A stretch of 64,000 nucleotides of DNA from Planococcus halocryophilus (GTDB lineage Bacteria > Bacillota > Bacilli > Bacillales_A > Planococcaceae). The notes beneath the pieces are model-generated. The model was not told the origin of the DNA. It worked only from the letters and a program-made list of their open reading frames with translations, and did no database searches. Positions 53,164 through 61,196 of this stretch are shown in pieces. Location of the stretch: contig NZ_JAKVTG010000004.1 in NCBI RefSeq assembly GCF_022489025.1, positions 1-64,000 on the forward strand. Reading direction: 5' to 3'. The translations under genes were made by a program, and so were the position numbers. Every line of letters starts with the position of its first letter. Positions within the stretch are counted from its first letter, which is position 1.

Positions 53164-53727
53164 TTAAGAAATGATTTTCACCATGTGATGGAAAGGTTCT
53201 CCAATAATCGTCCACGGTTCAGAAACCGAATAACCAAGGCGTTTATAAAGTCGGATAGCGCCTTCTTTATCAATATCAACGTTAAGCGAAAGCTTGCCAC
53301 CTCCGTTAGACGATACAAGTTCTTCTGCGTAATTAAGTAGCTTTGAGCCAATTCCTTTTCCTTGATAAGCAGAATCGACCGAAACGGTATCGATATACCA
53401 TTCGTCGGTATGGGCTTCCGGCTCGAGTGTTCGCTCATGACCTTGCTTTTTCAACTGCTCAATCAAATAACGATCTAAAGTTTCTGCTAGGTTGCCATGA
53501 TAAAGAACTAAAATGCCTGTAATTTTACCATCTAAAGTGGCTACATATGTATAGCGGTAACTATGACGGGTATTTTCTCCACGCACCATATTTTCAACTT
53601 TTTCACGTACTGCTTCAGAATCTTTTTGTGCGGTCATATGATTTGCAATTTTACCGATAGCATTGATAATGAGAGGTGCGACTTTTTCAGCATCACTAGG
53701 GTTTGCTTGTCGTATAGCGATTTCCAA
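53164..53727 (-). CDS. GNAT-family N-acetyltransferase, substrate unknown
   Basis: A 187-residue acetyl-CoA-dependent transferase. The GNAT fold is seen in IRQANPSDAEKVAPLI, TYVATLDGKITGILVLYHG, the acetyl-CoA loop IDTVSVDSAYQGKGIGSKLLNYAEELV, and LNVDIDKEGAIRLYKRLGYSV. The acceptor is unknown. The start is TTG, 8 nt after AGGAGG, and no ATG lies near it. It is divergent from the fructokinase gene and convergent with metNPQ. Confidence 0.87.
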   Translation of the reverse strand: MEIAIRQANPSDAEKVAPLIINAIGKIANHMTAQKDSEAVREKVENMVRGENTRHSYRYTYVATLDGKITGILVLYHGNLAETLDRYLIEQLKKQGHERTLEPEAHTDEWYIDTVSVDSAYQGKGIGSKLLNYAEELVSSNGGGKLSLNVDIDKEGAIRLYKRLGYSVSEPWTIIGEPFHHMVKIIS

Positions 53728-53813
53728 GGTAGAAACCTCCTTTTACTTGATTAAAAACGGTTTTGCCTGAAATAATGAAGAGTATAATTATATAGACTCG
53801 TATTATGGAGTCC

Positions 53814-53844
53814 ACTAGTAGGTGATATTCACTCAACTACTAGT
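53814..53844. promoter_or_regulatory. Palindrome upstream of the fructokinase gene
   Basis: Outer arms ACTAGTAG (53814-53821) and CTACTAGT (53837-53844) enclose an inner GTGA-tat-TCAC. It lies about 25 bp behind a TATAAT (53783-53788) and 42 bp before the start codon, where a repressor would bind. No T run, so not a terminator. Confidence 0.5.
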
Positions 53845-53885
53845 ATATCAATGAAGAAGGTTTTTAACACAAAGGAGAATTACGC

Positions 53886-54830
53886 ATGAAAAACAATAAG
53901 TACGTACTCACATATGGAGATGCGTTTGTGGATTATATCGCCACAGATACTACTAACACAGCATTTAATCGCCATCTTGGCGGAGCTACAGTGAATGTGG
54001 CTGCAGGTATTAGCCGTTTAGGCATACCTTCAAGTTTTATCACAATCACAGGGGATGACGAGACCTCTACTTTTGTACGCAATGAATTGGTAAGCGAAGG
54101 TGTTGATTTAACACATGCGATTATGGTTCCGGAAAAAAGAGTCAGCGGTGTTTATATTCACCTGACACCAGATTTTGATCGAGTGTTTGCATCGTATGTG
54201 AATGAAACTCCGGATCTTCAAGTGACAGGCAAACAGCTGAACACGAAGTCTTTTGAGCAGGCTAGTAGTTTTCATTTTTGTTCAGGAACTCTTTTTCATC
54301 CAGAGGCGAGGGCGACCACGCGAAAGGCGATTGAACTGTCAAAAGAGCATAATGTTATTTGTACTTATGACGTTAATATTCGGCCGCTGCGCTGGGAAAA
54401 CGAAGGACATTGTCGTCAAATTGTCATGAAATTTTTACCTACAGCCGATATCATTAAGCTAACAACAGAAGAGCTTGCATTTTTAATGAAAACAGACTCA
54501 CTCGAAGAGGGAATTGAACGATTATCCGGCAATGCGATTCCGTTGGTTTTTGTGACCGATGGTGAAAATGGGACTTATGCGGTTTTTCAAGACCAAACAA
54601 TTCATGTGCCGGTTATTCCTGTGCAACCTGTCGATACGACAGGAGCAGGAGATGCATTTATGGCAGGGATAATTCGTCACGTCTATTTAAACGGATTCCC
54701 TAAAACGCAACAGGAAGTTATAGAGTGTGCTGACTTTGGGAATCGAATGGGAGCTCTTTGCGCGACGAAAGCAGGCGCTTTAACAGCGATGCCGCGTATT
54801 GAAGAAATGAAAGACGGGAGAGAAGCTTAA
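53886..54830 (+). CDS. PfkB-family carbohydrate kinase (fructokinase-like)
   Basis: A 314-residue ribokinase-fold sugar kinase. Seen: DAFVDYIATDTT, the glycine motif HLGGATVNVAAGISRLG, and the ATP-binding signature DTTGAGDAFMAGI with the catalytic Asp. Overall pattern fits fructokinase, although 2-keto-3-deoxygluconate or ribose kinases are close. No sugar transporter lies near. AAAGGAG lies 7 nt before the ATG. It overlaps the OsmC gene by one base (TAATG), and both likely come from the promoter with the palindrome upstream. Confidence 0.87.
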   Translation: MKNNKYVLTYGDAFVDYIATDTTNTAFNRHLGGATVNVAAGISRLGIPSSFITITGDDETSTFVRNELVSEGVDLTHAIMVPEKRVSGVYIHLTPDFDRVFASYVNETPDLQVTGKQLNTKSFEQASSFHFCSGTLFHPEARATTRKAIELSKEHNVICTYDVNIRPLRWENEGHCRQIVMKFLPTADIIKLTTEELAFLMKTDSLEEGIERLSGNAIPLVFVTDGENGTYAVFQDQTIHVPVIPVQPVDTTGAGDAFMAGIIRHVYLNGFPKTQQEVIECADFGNRMGALCATKAGALTAMPRIEEMKDGREA

Positions 54831-55279
54831 TGGCATTACATAGCTTTCATTTAAAGGCGAATTGGCCAGGTCTGCGTAACGACGTAGGAGAAATTAAAAC
54901 AGGCAATTTAAAAACGGAAATCTCGATTCCACCAGAAATGGATGGTCCAGGAGTCGGTACAAACCCTGATGAGATGCTACTAGGCGCCGCGGCGACTTGT
55001 TACATCATCACTCTTGCTGCAATGCTGGAGCGTAGTAAATTAGAGAAGCAATCGCTCACGATGGAGTCAGAGGGAATTGTCGAAGTTGAAAAAGGTGTGA
55101 TTACGTACAAGCGCATTATTCACAAGCCCAAATTAGTGTTAAAAGGCGATGCCACAGAGAAGGACTTAGCGCTAGCGCAAAAACTAGCAGAAAAAGCCGA
55201 AAGTTCATGTATGATTACACGTGCCATCAAAGGCAATGTAGAAGTTGAATTGCAAGCGGATATTCAGAAAGAAAACTAA
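54830..55279 (+). CDS. OsmC-family peroxiredoxin (SACOL1771-like)
   Basis: A 149-residue OsmC/Ohr-fold protein likely to reduce organic hydroperoxides. The two redox cysteines are in GAAATCYIITLAAML and AEKAESSCMITRAIKGNVEVE, with the long central helix between. The N-terminal FHLKANWPGLRNDVGEIKTGNL fits the SACOL1771 subgroup. It is translationally coupled to the kinase gene, an unusual pairing with no obvious joint function. Confidence 0.87.
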   Translation: MALHSFHLKANWPGLRNDVGEIKTGNLKTEISIPPEMDGPGVGTNPDEMLLGAAATCYIITLAAMLERSKLEKQSLTMESEGIVEVEKGVITYKRIIHKPKLVLKGDATEKDLALAQKLAEKAESSCMITRAIKGNVEVELQADIQKEN

Positions 55280-55290
55280 AGGTTTATCAT

Positions 55291-55327
55291 TTACTTCATC
55301 TCTTTTCTAAGGGATGAAGTTTTTTGT
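55291..55327 (+). terminator. Terminator after the osmC-like gene
   Basis: ACTTCATC / GATGAAGT stem with an imperfect inner part and a TTTTTTG tail. Confidence 0.75.
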
Positions 55328-55417
55328 TTGAATTGTCTTGAAAATGAGCTTTTTCTTTCTATGAATTGTGATAGACTACAAATATTAAAAATTCAGTATC
55401 TTGTAGGAGTATCGAGT

Positions 55418-56992
55418 ATGAGGAATTTATCGCTTCAAACAAAAATTATTATTTTAAGTATGTCATTGATATTATTTGTCACTGTCTTTTTTGGTGGCAT
55501 TGTTATTTATAACGAAGTGGGAGACACGAAAGGCAATGTGGGGACGCGTGCACTTGAAACCGCAATTGGTATTTCCGTTATGCCTAGCGTAGTGGAGGCA
55601 ATGGACGATGAAAACCCAGAAGACACAATCCAGCCAATAGCTGAGTATATGAGAAAACAAGTGGGGGCAGAATTTATCGTAGTGGGAAATAAAGACGGAA
55701 TTCGTTATTCTCATCCTACTCCATCGAAGATCGGCAAAGTCATGGTAGGAGGAGACAACGAACGTGCATTATTAAATGCCGAATTTTATACATCTGAAGC
55801 AAAAGGCTCACTCGGCCCAAGTTTACGAGGGAAAGCGCCAATTTTTGATGGCAACGGAAATGTAGTGGGGCTAGTTTCAGTCGGTTATTTATTAGAAGAT
55901 GTACAACAAATCATCGTTCAAAAAAGCTTAGAACTTTTAAAATTTGTTTTACTAGCCTTAATACTAGGTGTAATCGGCAGTATACTATTAGCTAAAAATA
56001 TTCGAAAAGAAACGATGGGGTTAGAACCAAGGGAAATAGCAGCGATGTATCGAGATCGTGAAGCGTTACTTTCTTCCATTGTTGAAGGAGTAGTGGCTAT
56101 TGATAATCGGGGGAGAATTACTGAAATCAACCAATCCGCAGAAAAAATGCTTGGACTTACACAAGCTGTTATTAATTCGGATATTGCCGACGTCCTGCCC
56201 CATTCACGAATGAAAGAAGCGTTACAACCGGATAAAGTGATGCGCAATGAAGAAATGCTCATTGGCAGCAAAGTGCTGATTATCAACCGTACACAAATTA
56301 TGCATAAAAATGAAATTGTAGGAGCGGTGTCAACTTTTCGTGAAAAAACAGATATTCAGGAAGTGTTGGAAACCTTATCGGAAATTCAGCAATACTCAGA
56401 AGGGTTGCGCGCTCAAACGCATGAATACTCCAATAAACTATATGCCATATCAGGATTATTGCAGCTCGAACAAAAGGATGAAGCAATCGAATTGATCCAA
56501 CAAGAAACAAAGATTCATGAGAATCAAACAAAATATATGCTAGACCATATTAAAGATAAAAAAGTTCAAGCAATATTATTAGGGAAAATGGGGAAGGCAT
56601 CTGAAAATAAAGTAGAGCTACTCATTGATGAAAATAGCTCTTTAGAAGAACTTCCGGAACACTTCGATATTGCCAAGCTGATTCATATATTAGGAAACTT
56701 GATAGACAATGCGATTGAAGAAGTAGTACAACAACCCGTTAAAGAAGTTTCTTTTTTTGTTACTGATTTAGGTCATGATTTGGTCATTGAGGTAGAAGAT
56801 AAAGGCCGTGGAATTCAAGCAGAACATATGGAAGACTTATTTAAGCTAGGGTTTTCAACGAAAGTTGGAAAAAAAGATCGAGGTTATGGATTAGCAATTG
56901 TGCAGCAAGCAGTTGAACAATTGCAAGGAACTATAGAAGTTAGTTCAGAGTTAAAAAAAGGCACTGTTTTCACGGTCTTTTTACCAAAATAA
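55418..56992 (+). CDS. CitA/DcuS-family sensor histidine kinase
   Basis: A 524-residue membrane sensor for di- or tricarboxylates. Order: N-terminal membrane segment (IIILSMSLILFVTVFFGGIVI), extracytoplasmic PASp (Cache) domain about 30-165 with IRYSHPTPSKIGK and SLGPSLRGKAPIFDGNGNVVGLVSVGYL, second membrane segment (LLKFVLLALILGVIGSILL), cytosolic PAS (SIVEGVVAIDNRGRITEINQSAEKMLG), SPOB-type dimerisation with His335 in QTHEYSNKL, and an HATPase domain (GNLIDNAIEE, DKGRGIQ, RGYGLAIVQ). TAGGAG supports ATG 55418. It pairs with the response regulator 17 bp behind, and the tctCBA genes downstream are the likely target, sensing citrate or a related acid. Confidence 0.92.
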   Translation: MRNLSLQTKIIILSMSLILFVTVFFGGIVIYNEVGDTKGNVGTRALETAIGISVMPSVVEAMDDENPEDTIQPIAEYMRKQVGAEFIVVGNKDGIRYSHPTPSKIGKVMVGGDNERALLNAEFYTSEAKGSLGPSLRGKAPIFDGNGNVVGLVSVGYLLEDVQQIIVQKSLELLKFVLLALILGVIGSILLAKNIRKETMGLEPREIAAMYRDREALLSSIVEGVVAIDNRGRITEINQSAEKMLGLTQAVINSDIADVLPHSRMKEALQPDKVMRNEEMLIGSKVLIINRTQIMHKNEIVGAVSTFREKTDIQEVLETLSEIQQYSEGLRAQTHEYSNKLYAISGLLQLEQKDEAIELIQQETKIHENQTKYMLDHIKDKKVQAILLGKMGKASENKVELLIDENSSLEELPEHFDIAKLIHILGNLIDNAIEEVVQQPVKEVSFFVTDLGHDLVIEVEDKGRGIQAEHMEDLFKLGFSTKVGKKDRGYGLAIVQQAVEQLQGTIEVSSELKKGTVFTVFLPK

Positions 56993-57009
56993 GAAAAGGA
57001 GGATAAATT

Positions 57010-57684
57010 ATGATACAGGTTTATATTGCCGAAGATGATTTTAGAGTAGCGAATATCCATGAGCAATTTCTTAAGAAAATACCCGAAGTACAATTACTTG
57101 GCAAAGCCAGCAATTGTCAAGAAACCTTAAAAGCCATACAGGAACATAAAATCGATTTAATTATATTGGATAATTATATGCCAGATGGATTGGGAATTGA
57201 TTTGATCGATGACATACGTTCTTTAAGTCCACAAACAGACGTCATATTAGTATCTGCTGAAAATGACAAAGGATATATTGAGCAAGCTATACGTAAAGGA
57301 GTAAAAGGCATCATCATCAAGCCAGCCACATTAGAAAGATTTGTCTCGACAATCGTCAAATACATAGAAAACAAAAAAACGCTTCAAAACACGCATGATA
57401 TTGATCAACATTTTTTAGATGACTTTTTTGGTGTGAAACTTGTTCAAAAGCCAACTATCGGTGCGAAAGGAATCGATCCCCTGACTTTAGAAAAGGTAAG
57501 AGATATCTTAACAGGCAATACATTAGGCATTACTGCTGAGAAAATGGGCGAACAAATGGGCGCTTCACGAACAACAGCTCGCCGGTATTTAGAACATCTT
57601 GTAACGATCGAAGAATGCTATGCCGAATTAGCATACGGAATTGTAGGAAGACCAGAGCGACATTACTATATGAAAAAAGACTGA
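57010..57684 (+). CDS. CitT/DctR-family response regulator
   Basis: A 224-residue regulator of the CitB/DcuR class. Residues 1-120 are the receiver with IAEDD, phospho-acceptor Asp54 in LIILDNYMPDG, and Lys in IIIKPATLERF. The C-terminal part (150-224) is the family HTH (LTAEKMGEQMGASRTTARRYLEHLV-like stretch, reading ITAEKMGEQMGASRTTARRYL). AAGGAGG precedes the ATG. Its stop codon lies within the first copy of a repeated hairpin that flanks a non-coding element. It should activate the tricarboxylate transporter genes downstream. Confidence 0.92.
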   Translation: MIQVYIAEDDFRVANIHEQFLKKIPEVQLLGKASNCQETLKAIQEHKIDLIILDNYMPDGLGIDLIDDIRSLSPQTDVILVSAENDKGYIEQAIRKGVKGIIIKPATLERFVSTIVKYIENKKTLQNTHDIDQHFLDDFFGVKLVQKPTIGAKGIDPLTLEKVRDILTGNTLGITAEKMGEQMGASRTTARRYLEHLVTIEECYAELAYGIVGRPERHYYMKKD

Positions 57685-58012
57685 TGCTATTCATCAGTCT
57701 CAGACTGTAGACAAAATTTCATTAAAAGAAATAGTGGTGTATAACCTCCAAGCGAGCTGCCCACTTCGCTTAGAATCTTCTTACTTATATTAAAGTGAGT
57801 TATCTTAGTCTACTTTCTACCATTAAAAAAGTCATGAAGTCTTTTTAACCAGTCACTTAAGGATCTGGAGCATCAAACGGCGAAGGGCAAAAATATGCTC
57901 CTGCATCGTCCGCGGAAAGCGTCCGTTTGGTGCGGAAGATCCCATGTAAATACGAAACAATGAATTACTATTCTTTTGTCTACAAGCGGAGACTGATGCT
58001 ATTCATCAGTCT
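57679..58012. repeat. Non-coding element between two identical terminator hairpins
   Basis: Direct repeats of 22 bp (57679-57700 and 57991-58012; GACTGATG-N5-CATCAGTC plus T) enclose about 290 bases. Only the second copy has the T run of a terminator. The inside starts CAGACTGTAGACAAAA, as in the element at 45358, and has inverted ends TGTAGACAAAA (57706-57716) / TTTTGTCTACA (57974-57984). An inner GC-richer part carries GGAGCAT/ATGCTCC and AAACGG/CCGTTT pairs. No coding frame. Looks like an inserted small mobile or repeat element with target duplication. Confidence 0.7.
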
Positions 58013-58068
58013 TTTTTTGCGTGAACTTTATGAACAAAAAGAACACAAAACTCTTTAAATAGCTTATT

Positions 58069-58106
58069 TTGCAAACGGTTACATTCTGAAAATTCAAAGT
58101 TATACT
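58069..58106 (+). promoter_or_regulatory. cre box overlapping the tctC promoter
   Basis: TTGCAAACGGTTACAT (58069-58084) matches the cre consensus at all fixed positions. The -10 TATACT (58101-58106) lies 17 bp after GTTACA (58078-58083), a poor -35 inside the cre. CcpA binding would cover the promoter, while the weak -35 fits activation by the upstream two-component system. Confidence 0.72.
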
Positions 58107-58137
58107 CAAGTTAATTAAAAAACGAGGAGGAAATCGA

Positions 58138-59148
58138 ATGAAAAAGACAATTTTTACAACAATTTTGGCAGCAAGTGCTTTAGTATTTGCTGGATGTAAC
58201 TCAGAAGAAGCCGCGAATGAAAATACAGGTGAAAGTGGGGCATTCGAACCTTCAAAGAATATAGAAATGGTAGCACCAGCTGGAGCTGGCGGCGGCTGGG
58301 ATACGACAGCTCGTGAAGTGGCAAGAGTTTTTGGTGAAACGGGAATTGTTGAAAAGAACATGACCGTAATCAATAAAGAAGGTGGCGGTGGAGCCATTGC
58401 GTGGGCGTATATTCATGGCCAGGATGACAGTCCTTATAATTTATTTGTTTCTTCTCCACCCCTAATGTTTGTTCCGTTAAATGGACAATCTGAATATGGC
58501 CATGAAGACTTTACACCACTAGCAAATATGATTGCAGATTATGGTGCATTTGCAGTAAGTGCAGATAGCGAATGGGAAGACTTGAATGATTTATTCGATC
58601 AAATGAAAGAAGATCCTGAGAGTGTAACTGTCGTAGGAACATCATCTCCAGGAAGCATGGACCACATGCAATTTGTGCGTATCGCGAAAGCAGCAGGTGT
58701 AGATCCAAAGAAAATCAAATATGTATCTGACCAAGATGGCGGAGCATTAACATCAGTATTAAACGGCTCAGTTGATGTATTTTCTACGGGTGTCGGAGAA
58801 GTAGTTGAACAAGTACGTGCTGGAAACATCAAAGTTCTTGGCGTGACAGCTGAAGAACGAATGGAGGGCGAAATTCTTTCGGACTTCCCAACAGCTATCG
58901 AACAAGGAATTGATGAAAGCTTTATCAACTGGCGCGGGTTCTTTGGACCGCCAAATATGGACCAAGCGGCAGTAGATTACTACGAAGAAAAATTCAAAGA
59001 GTTGAGTGAATCTGAAGAATTTGCTGAGGTGCGTAAAAAATATGGTTGGAACGAAATGTACTTAAATTCAGAAGAATACGAGGAGTTTTTGAATAATGAA
59101 TACAAAGAAATCGAAGTGTTATTAGAGGAAATTGGGTTAGGAAACTAA
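58138..59148 (+). CDS. tctC: Tripartite tricarboxylate transporter, binding lipoprotein TctC
   Basis: A 336-residue TTT-family solute receptor. The lipobox is VFAGCN (Cys about 20). Family marks: IEMVAPAGAGGGWDTTAREVARV, NKEGGGGAIAWAYI, VGTSSPGSMDHMQFVRIAKAAGV and VSDQDGGALTSVLNGSVDVFSTGVGEV. It catches citrate or another carboxylate outside the cell for TctAB. AGGAGGAAA precedes the ATG. It is the first gene behind the regulated promoter, and a hairpin separates it from tctB, favouring extra receptor. Confidence 0.93.
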   Translation: MKKTIFTTILAASALVFAGCNSEEAANENTGESGAFEPSKNIEMVAPAGAGGGWDTTAREVARVFGETGIVEKNMTVINKEGGGGAIAWAYIHGQDDSPYNLFVSSPPLMFVPLNGQSEYGHEDFTPLANMIADYGAFAVSADSEWEDLNDLFDQMKEDPESVTVVGTSSPGSMDHMQFVRIAKAAGVDPKKIKYVSDQDGGALTSVLNGSVDVFSTGVGEVVEQVRAGNIKVLGVTAEERMEGEILSDFPTAIEQGIDESFINWRGFFGPPNMDQAAVDYYEEKFKELSESEEFAEVRKKYGWNEMYLNSEEYEEFLNNEYKEIEVLLEEIGLGN

Positions 59149-59156
59149 AGAAATGA

Positions 59157-59192
59157 GAAACCGAATAAGCATTATTCGGTTTCTTTCTTTTC
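59157..59192 (+). terminator. Intercistronic attenuator hairpin between tctC and tctB
   Basis: GAAACCGAATAA / TTATTCGGTTTC perfect 12-bp stem with TTTCTTTT, but no promoter follows before tctB. It is likely a partial terminator or mRNA stabiliser that raises the receptor-to-membrane-protein ratio. Confidence 0.7.
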
Positions 59193-59213
59193 AGTATAAA
59201 GGAGGCGTTCCAC

Positions 59214-59672
59214 TTGCCATTAACAATCAATCGAAGAATAGCTCTGCTCCTATTTGTTATAGCAGCTATTTACTTATTTTTGAGCTTTCAACTGCCAAAT
59301 TATCCGTATGCACCAATAGATGCTGATGTTATACCAAAAGGATTGGGCATCCTAATGATTATTTTATCAATTTTCCTTTTTTTCTCTAAAGCTATTGAAA
59401 CTGAGGCGGAAAAAGAGAAGCGTAATATTCCTAAAAAAGAACTACTAGTGTTATTAGCAGTATTCGCCATGATTTTCCTTTATATTTTGTTGTTTGAAAT
59501 CATTGGATTTGTCATTATGACTTCGGTCTTTATTTTTTTCTGTTCGTGGTTTTTAGGCTATACCAAGTGGAAATCAAATATTATTGTTTCGATTTTATTT
59601 CCTTTAGGGATGTATGCGATTTTTGTTTTTGCTTTAGGAATTTCGCTACCTAGAGGCATTTTACCAATATAG
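59214..59672 (+). CDS. tctB: Tripartite tricarboxylate transporter, small membrane subunit TctB
   Basis: A 152-residue protein with four membrane segments in the TctB layout: ALLLFVIAAIYLFLSF, the GLGILMIILSIFLFF stretch, ELLVLLAVFAMIFLYILLFEIIGFVIMTSVFIFFC, and SIPLFPLGMYAIFVFALGISLPRG-like end. Start is TTG, 8 nt after AAAGGAGG; no other start is better placed. It works with TctA. Confidence 0.9.
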   Translation: MPLTINRRIALLLFVIAAIYLFLSFQLPNYPYAPIDADVIPKGLGILMIILSIFLFFSKAIETEAEKEKRNIPKKELLVLLAVFAMIFLYILLFEIIGFVIMTSVFIFFCSWFLGYTKWKSNIIVSILFPLGMYAIFVFALGISLPRGILPI

Positions 59673-59685
59673 GAGGTGTGGATTT

Positions 59686-61185
59686 ATGAATGCTTTTGAT
59701 GGAATGATAACAGGTTTTCAAGTCGCTTTAAGTTGGGAAGGTATCTTGTTTGTTTTAATCGGTGTTATTGTCGGTACGCTAATTGGCATGATGCCAGGTC
59801 TTGGTCCCATCAGTGCTATAGCCATTATGATTCCGATTACATACGGAATGGACCCGGCACCTGCCCTAGTGATGATGGCAGGAGTTTATTATGGCGCAGT
59901 ATTTGGTGGGTCGACTTCCTCGATTCTGTTAAATGCTCCGGGGATTTCTGGAACTGTTGCAACCGCCTTTGATGGCTATCCGATGGCACAGCAAGGAAAA
60001 GCCGGAAAAGCACTAGCCATCGCTGCGATTGCTTCATTTTTCGGAGGCACTGTTTCAGTTATCATGCTAATGTTGTTAGCGCCTGCATTATCAAGTGTGG
60101 CCATCTCGTTTGGTCCACCTGCCTATTTTGCATTAATGCTTATGGGATTAACAGCCATATCCAGTTTATCTGAAGGTTCTACGATAAAAGCGATGATTGC
60201 TGCAGTTGCTGGGGTAATGGTCGTCACTATCGGTATCGATCCACAAACAGGTACCCAACGTTTTACGTTTGGGAATGTAAATTTATTTGATGGCTTTGAC
60301 TTTTTAATTATTGCACTCGGCCTGTTTGCCATTGCAGAAGTTTGTATGTTGGTGCTTAATCGGAAAAATCGTAGCTTGAGTGATGATCAAAAGCTCGGTA
60401 GTTTAAAAGTGACGCGAGCAGATTTGAAAGAAATGAGCGGTCCGATGACGCGTCAGTCATTTGTTGGCTTTATCCTCGGCGTATTACCAGGTGCTGGTGC
60501 AACAATCGCTTCCTTTATTAGTTATATCTTTGAAAAAAGGATTTCAAAAAATCCAGAGGAATTTGGAAAAGGATCCATTAAAGGATTAGCTGCTCCAGAA
60601 AGCTCAAACAATGCAGCAACAAGTGGTGCATTTGTGCCATTATTAAGTCTTGGTATTCCGGGTTCTGGTACAACGGCAGTTATGCTGGGAGCATTTCTTG
60701 TATTAGGTGTTCAACCGGGGCCATTATTAATGACGGATCGTCCTGAGATATTTTGGGGAATTATTGCAAGTATGTATTTAGGGAATATTTTTCTATTAAT
60801 CTTGAACTTACCGCTCATTCCTTACTTAGCTAAAATATTGAGCATTCCGAGACCGTTGTTGATTTCATTGGTGATCATGTTCAGTTTAATCGGGGTATAT
60901 TCTATTAGTTTTAATGTATTTGATCTTTATATGCTTCTTGTTTTTGGGGCACTTGGTTTTGCGATGCGGGTCTTTTCTTTTCCAGCCCCACCGTTTATCT
61001 TGGCGTTTATTTTAGGAGGAATGATGGAGCAAGCATTCAGACAATCTATGACTATTTCAAATGGGAATTTAGCAATCTTTGTTGACAGTCCATTGCCATT
61101 ATCATTAATCCTGATTGCATTCTTCTCACTAGTTATTCCAGGTCTTCTAAAATGGAGAAGCCGTCGAAAACTAGCTAAAATGTAA
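59686..61185 (+). CDS. tctA: Tripartite tricarboxylate transporter, large permease TctA
   Basis: A 499-residue integral membrane protein with about twelve segments. It has the TctA signatures GTLIGMMPGLGPISAIAIMIPITYGMDP, YYGAVFGGSTSSILLNAPG, FILGVLPGAGATIASFISY and AAPESSNNAATSGAFVPLLSLGIPGSGTTAVMLGAF. These two Gly/Pro motifs are duplicated in the two halves as expected. It carries the sodium- or proton-coupled transport. TAGGAGGTG lies before the ATG, 13 bp after tctB. Confidence 0.95.
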   Translation: MNAFDGMITGFQVALSWEGILFVLIGVIVGTLIGMMPGLGPISAIAIMIPITYGMDPAPALVMMAGVYYGAVFGGSTSSILLNAPGISGTVATAFDGYPMAQQGKAGKALAIAAIASFFGGTVSVIMLMLLAPALSSVAISFGPPAYFALMLMGLTAISSLSEGSTIKAMIAAVAGVMVVTIGIDPQTGTQRFTFGNVNLFDGFDFLIIALGLFAIAEVCMLVLNRKNRSLSDDQKLGSLKVTRADLKEMSGPMTRQSFVGFILGVLPGAGATIASFISYIFEKRISKNPEEFGKGSIKGLAAPESSNNAATSGAFVPLLSLGIPGSGTTAVMLGAFLVLGVQPGPLLMTDRPEIFWGIIASMYLGNIFLLILNLPLIPYLAKILSIPRPLLISLVIMFSLIGVYSISFNVFDLYMLLVFGALGFAMRVFSFPAPPFILAFILGGMMEQAFRQSMTISNGNLAIFVDSPLPLSLILIAFFSLVIPGLLKWRSRRKLAKM

Positions 61186-61196
61186 GGAGGGACAAT

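Noticed and set aside
57679..58012. Two 22-bp repeats as a CRISPR remnant
   Set aside because: Only two copies 312 bp apart, no spacer-sized interval and no cas gene.
58080..58094. CodY box at the tctC promoter
   Set aside because: Three mismatches to AATTTTCWGAAAATT; such matches are frequent in AT-rich DNA, so it is not listed as a site.
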